Assembly: GCA_022600695.1 (NCBI GenBank)
Contig: JAHZJY010000167.1
Span: 1 to 10,776, forward strand
DNA length: 10,776 bases
Direction: 5' to 3'
From: Actinomycetes bacterium
GTDB lineage: Bacteria; Actinomycetota; Actinomycetes; Mycobacteriales; Mycobacteriaceae
Shown: piece after piece, positions 5,645 through 10,776 of the stretch
Layout: every line of letters starts with the position of its first letter
Position numbering within the stretch: position 1 is the first letter of the stretch
Notes under the pieces: model-generated
Database searches by the model: none
Told to the model about the DNA's origin: nothing
Seen by the model: only the letters and a program-made list of their open reading frames with translations
Program-made: the position numbers and the translations under genes

Positions 5645-6913
5645 GTGCGCGTCCTCGTGATCGGATCCGGTGCCCGCGAACACGCCCTGCTGCTCGGGCT
5701 GCGCAAAGACCCGGACGTCGACTTCCTCGCCATCGCGCCCGGCAATGCGGGCACCGCAGCGCTGGCCGCACAGTACGACATCGACATCACCTCGCCGGTG
5801 GAGGTCGCCGACCTCGCCACCGGGATCCGCGCCGACCTGGTGGTGATCGGTCCGGAGGTGCCGCTGGTCCTGGGGGTGGCTGATGCGGTTCGCGCGGCCG
5901 GTATCGCCTGTTTCGGGCCGTCCGCGCAGGCCGCCAGGATCGAGGGTTCCAAGACCTTCGCCAAGGATGTGATGGCCGCCGCCGGGGTGCGGACCGCCGG
6001 GAGCGAGACCGTCGACAGCCCGGCCGCTCTCGATGCAGCCCTGGACCGATTCGGCCCCGCAGTGGGGCAGTCGGCCTGGGTGGTCAAGGACGACGGACTG
6101 GCCGCCGGGAAGGGCGTCGTCGTGACGGCCGACCGGGCCGCCGCCCGCGCACACGCAGCCGTCCTGTTGGAGTCCGGGCATCTGGTGGTGCTGGAATCGT
6201 TCCTCGACGGCCCGGAGGTTTCGCTGTTCTGCCTGGTGGACGGTGCCACGGTGGTGCCGCTGTTGCCGGCCCAGGATTCCAAACGGGTGGGGGACGGGGA
6301 CACCGGACCCAACACCGGCGGTATGGGCGCCTACACACCACTGCCCTGGCTGCCCGAGGAGGTCACGGCGTCGATCGTCGAGGACGTGGTCGCACCCGTC
6401 GCCGCCGAACTCGTCGCGCGGGGGTGCCCGTTCTCCGGCTTGTTGTACGCCGGTTTGGCGATGACCGCCCGGGGCCCGGCCGTAATCGAATTCAATTGCC
6501 GTTTCGGCGATCCGGAGACCCAGGCGGTGCTGGCACTGCTGGCCTCACCGCTCGGCGCGCTGCTGCACTCGACCGCCACCGGCGCGCTGGCCGAGTTTCC
6601 GCCGTTGCAGTGGCAGGACGGCTACGCCGTCACCGTCGTGCTGGCTGCCGAGAACTACCCGGGCCGTCCCCGGGTGGGCGATGTCATCGACGGCGCGGGG
6701 GGTGACGGGGTCCTGCACGCGGGAACGACCCGCCGCGACGACGGAGCGGTGGTCTCCGCCGGAGGGCGGGTGCTGTCGGCGGTCGGAACCGGCGCCGACC
6801 TGACCGCCGCCCGAGATTGCGCATACCGGACCCTGGCCGCGATTCACCTGCCGGGCGGCCACTTCCGGACCGATATCGGTCTGGCTGCGGTGCAGGGGAC
6901 GGTCACGCTCTGA
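5645..6913 (+). CDS. purD: Phosphoribosylamine--glycine ligase (GAR synthetase)
   Basis: Second step of de novo purine synthesis: 5-phosphoribosylamine + glycine + ATP to glycinamide ribonucleotide, cytosolic. The 422 residues carry the complete domain order. The N-domain begins with [11 protein letters not shown] (6-16) and has GPEVPLVLG (69-77). The ATP-grasp domain has [13 protein letters not shown] (146-158), [11 protein letters not shown] (183-193), the glycine-rich loop [12 protein letters not shown] (219-230) and the family signature RFGDPETQ (286-293). The C-terminal domain follows from about residue 325 (GYAVTVVLA). All key motifs are intact. The start is GTG at 5645, which places the protein exactly at the usual MRVLVIG beginning and suits a leaderless message. 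It sits 49 bp after the CMD gene on the same strand but appears to have its own promoter. In M. tuberculosis, from memory, it is Rv0772 in the same position. Confidence 0.98.
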   Translation: MRVLVIGSGAREHALLLGLRKDPDVDFLAIAPGNAGTAALAAQYDIDITSPVEVADLATGIRADLVVIGPEVPLVLGVADAVRAAGIACFGPSAQAARIEGSKTFAKDVMAAAGVRTAGSETVDSPAALDAALDRFGPAVGQSAWVVKDDGLAAGKGVVVTADRAAARAHAAVLLESGHLVVLESFLDGPEVSLFCLVDGATVVPLLPAQDSKRVGDGDTGPNTGGMGAYTPLPWLPEEVTASIVEDVVAPVAAELVARGCPFSGLLYAGLAMTARGPAVIEFNCRFGDPETQAVLALLASPLGALLHSTATGALAEFPPLQWQDGYAVTVVLAAENYPGRPRVGDVIDGAGGDGVLHAGTTRRDDGAVVSAGGRVLSAVGTGADLTAARDCAYRTLAAIHLPGGHFRTDIGLAAVQGTVTL

Positions 6914-7009
6914 ATCGGCCGCCCGTGCCGAACCGCGCCCCCTCAAGCCCGTCCGGGCAGTCAGTCGCGGTGCGCTCCGGGCGATCGTGGGCCGGCCGGC
7001 CGAATCCGT

Positions 7010-7020
7010 CCGGTGACCGG
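7010..7020. promoter_or_regulatory. Small palindrome upstream of second tetR
   Basis: CCGGT-G-ACCGG has perfect 5-bp arms with a 1-bp centre. It lies in the 169-bp gap after purD together with a self-complementary GGCCGGCCGGCC run (6990-7001) and a short GCCCG/CGGGC hairpin (6947-6958). In DNA this rich in GC such palindromes arise easily, so an operator role is only a possibility. The gap holds no other gene I can support. Confidence 0.2.
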
Positions 7021-7073
7021 CTGTCGGGATGAAGGTCATCACTTCCGCCAAACCGCGATGGCGCAACGGCGCG

Positions 7074-7091
7074 GCTGGCAGCATGGCCAGC
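7074..7091. promoter_or_regulatory. Inverted repeat over the start of the second tetR, candidate operator
   Basis: GCTGGC-AGCATG-GCCAGC has perfect 6-bp arms and a 6-nt spacer. The ATG chosen for the TetR gene (7083) lies inside the spacer and an alternative GTG (7092) follows immediately. Position and size fit an autoregulatory TetR operator, as at the first tetR, but no second copy was found. Confidence 0.3.
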
Positions 7092-7691
7092 GTGACAGCA
7101 GCGGTCACCCCGAAGGGGGAACGACGTCGCCACGCTCTCGTCCGTGCGGCCGCAGAGTTGTTGTGCGAGGGCGGATTCGAGGCGGTGCGGCACCGGGCTG
7201 TCGCCGACCGTGCCGGGATACCGCTGGCGTCGACCACCTACTACTTCTCGTCATTGGAGGAATTGGTCGAGAATGCGGTCGAGTACCTGGGCAGCGCTGA
7301 GGTCGTCGCGCTGCGCACCCGGGTCACGGAGCTGCCGAGGCGGCGCCGTGGATCCGAGGCGGCCGCCGACGTTCTGGTCGACCTGCTCGCAGCCGAGACG
7401 ACCCGCGAGCAACTCATCTCCCGCTATGAGCGCTACATCGCCTGCGCCCGATACCCGCGGCTGCGTGGAGTGCAGCGACTGTTGCTGGAGCAGCGCCTCG
7501 ATGCCGTCGGTGAGGCGATGGCCCGATCCGGCCGCCTCACCCGGCCCGACATGATGGCGGCGCTGCTCTACTCCGTCGAGGGGGCGGTGCTTTCGGCGCT
7601 GGTCAACGACGGCAGTGGGCTGCGAGAGAGCGTTCGTGCCACTCTGGTGAACGTGATTGACGTACTGGCTCCCATCGACCACCGGATCTGA
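7083..7691 (+). CDS. TetR/AcrR-family transcriptional regulator
   Basis: A 202-residue regulator. The N-terminal TetR domain covers about residues 13-62: helix RRHALVRAAAELLCEGG, then the helix-turn-helix VRHRAVADRAGIPLASTTYYF (35-55, given as VRHRAVADRAG and IPLASTTYYF), followed by SSLEELVENA. The C-terminal part (about 90-195) is a helical ligand and dimer domain without a recognisable family. The ATG at 7083 is preferred over the ATG at 7029 because the HTH then begins at the usual distance from the start and the length fits the M. tuberculosis counterpart (Rv0775, about 204 residues, from memory); GTG 7092 is also possible. No clear Shine-Dalgarno or -10 box is seen for any choice. Its TGA ends 2 nt before the GTG of the DHRS12-like SDR, so the two are surely co-transcribed and the regulator likely controls that gene. 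The effector is unknown. Confidence 0.88.
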   Translation: MASVTAAVTPKGERRRHALVRAAAELLCEGGFEAVRHRAVADRAGIPLASTTYYFSSLEELVENAVEYLGSAEVVALRTRVTELPRRRRGSEAAADVLVDLLAAETTREQLISRYERYIACARYPRLRGVQRLLLEQRLDAVGEAMARSGRLTRPDMMAALLYSVEGAVLSALVNDGSGLRESVRATLVNVIDVLAPIDHRI

Positions 7692-7693
7692 CC

Positions 7694-8680
7694 GTGGATA
7701 TCTCTGATGTCGCCCGCCCGGTGACAGGGCTCCTCGACGGCGCGATGGACCGTGCGCTGGTGCTGGGTTACACCAGGATCGGTCCCGGGCTGCGCCGGCG
7801 CTGGTGGCCCGCAGACCCGGCACCTGACGCGATGGTCGGCAAGCGGGTTCTCGTCAGCGGAGCCACCGCCGGGATCGGGCTGGAAATGGCTCGGGCCTTC
7901 GCCGGACTCGGTGCCACCGTCCATCTGCTCGGCCGCAGCGCCGACAAGGTGCAGCGCTGTGTCGCCGAGATCTCCGAGCAGTTCCCCGAGGCCGAACTGG
8001 TGGGGGAGGTGTGCGATGTCTCCGACCTGGAAGCGGTGGCCGCCTGGACCACGGACTTCGCCGACCGGGTGGCCGCGCTGGACGGGCTGGTGCACAACGC
8101 CGGATTGATGCCCAAAGAGCGAGCCGTCACCGCCCAGGGCCACGAGCTGCAGCTGGCCACCCACATCCTGGGGCCGCACCTGATGACCGAGCGGCTGCTG
8201 CCGCTGTTGCGCGCCGCCCAGGGCGCCTCGGTGGTGTTCGTGTCCTCAGGTGGGATGTACAGCACTCCGCTGGTGGTCGACGACCTGGAGTCCAGCCGCG
8301 AGTACAACGGGGTGCGCACCTATGCCCGCACCAAGCGCATGCAGGTGGTGCTGGCCGATGCGTGGGCGCACCGGCTGGCCGGCACCGATGTCAGGGTGGA
8401 GAGTATGCACCCGGGGTGGGTGGACACCCCTGGCGTGGCGGAATACCTGCCGCGATTCCGGGTCATCACCAGACCGCTGTTGCGCGAGCTCGCCGAAGGG
8501 GCCGACACCGTGGTGTGGCTGGTGGCCACCCGCCCGCAGTCCAAGCCTGGCCACTTCTGGCATGACCGCGCTCAGCGGCCGACCACCTTCGGCTGGCAGC
8601 GCGCCGAGAACCCGGCCCGGGTACGACAGTTTCTCCAGCAGGTCAGCGAGCTCACCGGGACGCCGAATACCTGGACTTAG
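7694..8680 (+). CDS. SDR-family oxidoreductase, DHRS12-like
   Basis: A 328-residue short-chain dehydrogenase. The cofactor turn is SGATAGIG (55-62). Arg81 just after beta-2 (LLGRSADK) suggests NADP(H) preference. CDVSD (107-111) contacts adenine and HNAG is at 134-137. The catalytic residues are Ser184 or Ser185, Tyr210 and Lys214 (YARTK). The stretches VSSGGMYS, SMHPGWVDTPGV (237-248) and the tail EGADTVVWL with GHFWHDR resemble vertebrate DHRS12 and its bacterial relatives, as I recall that family. About 45 residues precede the Rossmann fold, more than in classical SDRs, and include a WW pair and basic residues (LRRRWWPA, 33-40) that might touch a membrane; no transmembrane helix is evident. 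The start is GTG 7694, two bases after the TetR stop. I recall no equivalent between Rv0775 and Rv0776c of M. tuberculosis. The substrate is unknown, possibly lipophilic. Confidence 0.9.
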   Translation: MDISDVARPVTGLLDGAMDRALVLGYTRIGPGLRRRWWPADPAPDAMVGKRVLVSGATAGIGLEMARAFAGLGATVHLLGRSADKVQRCVAEISEQFPEAELVGEVCDVSDLEAVAAWTTDFADRVAALDGLVHNAGLMPKERAVTAQGHELQLATHILGPHLMTERLLPLLRAAQGASVVFVSSGGMYSTPLVVDDLESSREYNGVRTYARTKRMQVVLADAWAHRLAGTDVRVESMHPGWVDTPGVAEYLPRFRVITRPLLRELAEGADTVVWLVATRPQSKPGHFWHDRAQRPTTFGWQRAENPARVRQFLQQVSELTGTPNTWT

Positions 8681-8686
8681 GGCCGA

Positions 8687-8711
8687 CCCGGGGTCGACCC
8701 CGGGGTCGACC
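8687..8711. terminator. Overlapping palindromes between convergent genes, possible bidirectional terminator
   Basis: The 41-bp gap between the converging SDR and DUF429 genes contains two tandem copies of CCCGGGGTCGAC (8687-8698, 8699-8710). This makes an 18-bp perfect palindrome at 8687-8704 and a 20-bp perfect palindrome at 8692-8711. In RNA from either strand the second can fold as GGTCGACC-CCGG-GGTCGACC, an 8-bp stem with a 4-nt loop. No T tract follows on either strand, so if it terminates transcription it would do so as a U-less hairpin. Tandem SalI-type GTCGAC sites are also visible. Confidence 0.5.
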
Positions 8712-8721
8712 GGAGCCCGAT

Positions 8722-9450
8722 TCAGGTCCTCAGCGACGGCGTGACGATACATCCGGTCGCCGCGTCGCCGTAGATCGTCACGTCCTGCGGTCGCTCGGTG
8801 GCGTACCGCCCGATGTACGCGCACAGCACTGCGTCGACGGGGTCCTCGGCGCGGCGCAGCTGCGCCTTGGTGGTCGCACTGCGCACGCTGTCCCGCAGTT
8901 CGGCCCAGCCGTCCGTGCCGACCTCCAGCCCGGGTTCCGCCGACCGGAGTCCTTCGATGAACTCCATCAGCCGGATCAACTCCGAGCGCAGCAGTGTGAG
9001 GTCGCGGCCCGGTTTCTGCTTGTACTTCAACGTGCGCTGGAGGCCGAAAAGCGCCACGGTGGCGGCGTGCGGATAGACCTCCAGTGCCCGGCGCGCCGAC
9101 GCGGCCGCCGGGTCCAACTCAAGCCCGAGCGCGGCGCAGAGCCGTGCGCCGCGGCCGCCGTCGGCAAACCATGCCAGCCCGGTGTTCGCCGGATGCGCCC
9201 CGGCGTCGAAACGGCGGAAGTCCTTGTTCAGTGCGGCCTCACACGGACGGTTGCCGGTGGTGTTGGTGACGACCAGGGGTGCATCGACGGCCACCACACA
9301 GTCGCCGCCGACATAGGGTTGCAGCCGGTCCAGCAGGTCGGTGTCATCCCGGGCCACACCGATGTGGCACAGCGCGCCCTCGGCGTCGAGGGCTGCCACG
9401 CCCGTCGGGTTGCGCTGCCCCCAGGCCAGGTCGACTCCGACGAAGTACAT
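8722..9450 (-). CDS. DUF429 family protein, predicted RNase H-fold nuclease
   Basis: A 242-residue cytosolic protein with the DUF429 pattern: MYFVGVDLAWG at the N-terminus (Asp7), VAVDAPL (53-59, Asp56), the cluster EVYPHAA (124-130), YKQKPGR (143-149) and EDPVDAVLCAYIGR (202-215, Asp203 and Asp206). DUF429 members are predicted to adopt an RNase H-like fold, and Asp7, Asp56 and Asp206 would be the metal-binding acids. To my knowledge no biochemical function is established. The ATG at 9450 is chosen over the upstream GTG at 9498 because the conserved strand starts right there, no other start would avoid the purB gene, and TACGGT (9463-9458) stands 7 nt before it, fitting a leaderless message. 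It converges on the SDR gene and diverges from purB. It probably corresponds to Rv0776c by position (from memory). Confidence 0.85.
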   Translation of the reverse strand: MYFVGVDLAWGQRNPTGVAALDAEGALCHIGVARDDTDLLDRLQPYVGGDCVVAVDAPLVVTNTTGNRPCEAALNKDFRRFDAGAHPANTGLAWFADGGRGARLCAALGLELDPAAASARRALEVYPHAATVALFGLQRTLKYKQKPGRDLTLLRSELIRLMEFIEGLRSAEPGLEVGTDGWAELRDSVRSATTKAQLRRAEDPVDAVLCAYIGRYATERPQDVTIYGDAATGCIVTPSLRT

Positions 9451-9456
9451 GAACCA

Positions 9457-9483
9457 AACCGTAGGCTCCCGAACCGTAAGCTC
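9457..9483. promoter_or_regulatory. Direct repeat forming overlapping divergent promoters of purB and the DUF429 gene
   Basis: AACCGTAGGCTC (9457-9468) and AACCGTAAGCTC (9472-9483) differ at one of 12 bases and are 15 bp apart. Each copy holds a TANNNT on the plus strand (TAGGCT 9462-9467, TAAGCT 9477-9482) and a TACGGT on the minus strand (9463-9458, 9478-9473). TAAGCT is followed by 8 nt and the purB GTG. The proximal minus-strand TACGGT is followed by 7 nt and the DUF429 ATG. Both genes would therefore be leaderless and share a 40-bp promoter region. Confidence 0.5.
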
Positions 9484-9490
9484 TAGGTCC

Positions 9491-10776
9491 GTGACCATCC
9501 CGAATGTCCTGGCCAGCCGTTACGCCAGCGCCGATATGGTGGCGATCTGGTCGCCACGGGCCAAGATCATCGCCGAACGGCGGTTGTGGCTCGCGGTGCT
9601 GCGGGCACAACGCGAACTCGGTGTGGACGTCCCCGAGGCGGTGATCGTCGATTATCAGCGGGTGTTGGACCACGTCGATCTCGACTCGATCGCGGCGCGC
9701 GAACGGGTGCTGCGCCACGATGTCAAGGCCCGCATCGAGGAGTTCAACGCCCAGGCCGGCCACCAACACGTGCACAAAGGTATGACCAGCCGCGACCTCA
9801 CCGAGAATGTCGAACAGCTTCAGATTCGCCAGTCCTTGCAACTCGTGCAGGCCCACGGCGTGGCCGTCGCGGCCCGGTTGGCTGAGCGGGCCGTCGGCTA
9901 CCGCGACCTGGTGATGGCCGGGCGCAGCCACAATGTCGCCGCACAGGCCACCACCCTGGGGAAGCGGTTCGCGTCGGCCGCGCAGGAGACGCTGATCGCG
10001 CTACAGCGCATCCGCGATCTGATCGACCGCTACCCGCTGCGCGGTATCAAGGGCCCGATGGGCACCGCCCAGGACATGCTCGACCTTTTCGACGGTGATG
10101 CCCGCCGGCTTGCCGAACTCGAGCGGATGGTCGCCGGACACCTCGGCTTCACCGCCGTGTTCGACAGCGTCGGACAGGTCTACCCCCGGTCGCTGGACCA
10201 TGATGTCGTCTCGGCGCTTGTCCAACTCGGCGCCGGCCCGTCCTCGCTGGCCCAGACCGTCCGGTTGATGGCCGGCCACGAACTGGTCACCGAGGGGTTC
10301 GCCGCCGGTCAGGTCGGATCCTCGGCGATGCCGCACAAGATGAACACCCGCAGTTGCGAACGGGTCAACGGTCTGCAGGTGGTGCTGCGTGGATACGCCT
10401 CGATGGCCGCGGAACTCGCCGGGGCGCAATGGAATGAGGGTGATGTTTTCTGCTCGGTGGTGCGCAGAGTTGCGCTACCGGATGCGTTCTTCGCCGTCGA
10501 CGGCCAAATCGAGACCTACCTGACGGTGCTGGCGGAGTTCGGCGCATATCCGGCCGTCATTCAGCGTGAACTCGACCGTTACCTGCCGTTCCTGGCCACC
10601 ACCAAGGTCCTCATCGCCGCGGTGCGGGCCGGCATGGGTCGCGAGGCCGCTCACGAGGTGATCAAGGAGCATGCGGTGGCGGTGGCGCTGGCGATGCGTG
10701 AACGCGGGGCCGACCCGGACCTGCTCGACCGGCTGGCCGCCGACCCGCGGCTGCCGCTGGACCGAACCGCCCTGGA
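9491..10776 (+). CDS. purB: Adenylosuccinate lyase, C-terminus cut by window end
   Basis: Catalyses two fumarate eliminations in purine synthesis, SAICAR to AICAR and adenylosuccinate to AMP, as a cytosolic homotetramer of the fumarase/aspartase superfamily. The 428 codons present lack a stop; the mycobacterial enzyme is about 472 residues from memory, so roughly 45 are missing. Visible motifs: HKGMTSRDLTEN (95-106) with the conserved TS, GRSHNVAAQATTLGKRF (144-160) with the active-site His147 region, and the superfamily signature GSSAMPHKMN (276-285) on the flexible loop that carries the catalytic serine. WNEGDVFCSVVRR (314-326) follows. The start is GTG 9491 (first residues MTIPNVLASRYAS). 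No Shine-Dalgarno sequence precedes it; a TAAGCT -10 box 8 nt upstream suggests a leaderless transcript. By position it is Rv0777. Confidence 0.97.
   Translation, partial: MTIPNVLASRYASADMVAIWSPRAKIIAERRLWLAVLRAQRELGVDVPEAVIVDYQRVLDHVDLDSIAARERVLRHDVKARIEEFNAQAGHQHVHKGMTSRDLTENVEQLQIRQSLQLVQAHGVAVAARLAERAVGYRDLVMAGRSHNVAAQATTLGKRFASAAQETLIALQRIRDLIDRYPLRGIKGPMGTAQDMLDLFDGDARRLAELERMVAGHLGFTAVFDSVGQVYPRSLDHDVVSALVQLGAGPSSLAQTVRLMAGHELVTEGFAAGQVGSSAMPHKMNTRSCERVNGLQVVLRGYASMAAELAGAQWNEGDVFCSVVRRVALPDAFFAVDGQIETYLTVLAEFGAYPAVIQRELDRYLPFLATTKVLIAAVRAGMGREAAHEVIKEHAVAVALAMRERGADPDLLDRLAADPRLPLDRTAL

Noticed and set aside
6990..7001. GGCCGGCCGGCC self-complementary run as a terminator after purD
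   Set aside because: It is a simple GC repeat without a T tract, 77 bp past the stop. Such runs are common in this base composition.
7029..7082. Upstream ATG extending the second TetR by 18 residues
   Set aside because: The added residues (beginning MKVITSAKPRW) have no TetR similarity, no ribosome site precedes them and the length would exceed the recalled orthologue. It cannot be excluded outright.
1..10776. Mobile element, CRISPR array, toxin-antitoxin or defence module
   Set aside because: No transposase, integrase, terminal inverted repeats with target duplications, regularly spaced repeats or small toxin-like gene pairs were seen. Genes are housekeeping or metabolic, with uniform composition and a conserved order.

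Overview
The window is about 10.8 kb of dense, uniformly GC-rich DNA that looks like the chromosome of a Mycobacterium/Mycolicibacterium-type actinobacterium. The grounds are GTG starts, stop-start overlaps, apparent leaderless starts behind TANNNT -10 boxes, and gene order. From memory the order follows the M. tuberculosis stretch Rv0765c to Rv0777: SDR, cyp123, tetR, aldA, SDR, 6PGDH-like gene, CMD-family gene, purD, tetR, conserved gene, purB. No insertion sequence, phage gene, CRISPR array, tRNA or rRNA was seen, and the window reads as native chromosome.

Left part (1-5595) is a divergent oxidative-metabolism locus. On the minus strand, a TetR regulator (1911 to 1321), a CYP123-like cytochrome P450 and the 5' end of an SDR gene are joined by GTGA and TGATG overlaps. 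On the plus strand, aldehyde dehydrogenase, SDR, HIBADH/6PGDH-like dehydrogenase and a carboxymuconolactone-decarboxylase-like gene form a tight operon. The 166-bp divergent region holds two matching palindromes (core GACA-NN-TGTC). One lies over the TetR start and promoter and the other lies upstream of aldA, so the TetR probably controls both arms. The enzyme set reads as oxidation of an alcohol or hydrocarbon to aldehyde and acid followed by further dehydrogenation. The substrate cannot be named from sequence.

Middle (5645-6913) is purD (GAR synthetase), probably expressed as a leaderless GTG message. It is followed by a second unit, a TetR regulator and a DHRS12-like SDR two bases apart (7083-8680). 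In M. tuberculosis, from memory, ggtA (Rv0773c) and Rv0774c lie between purD and this tetR. They are absent here.

Right part: a minus-strand DUF429 (predicted RNase H-fold) gene converges on the SDR across a 41-bp gap filled by overlapping perfect palindromes. It diverges from purB (adenylosuccinate lyase, cut off by the window end) across only 40 bp. That 40-bp gap contains a 12-nt direct repeat, each copy of which carries a TANNNT hexamer on both strands.

No clearly new multi-gene system was recognised. The most noteworthy items are the paired TetR operators, the uncharacterised cyp123/aldA enzyme set, the bidirectional purB/DUF429 promoter and the palindrome between the convergent genes.
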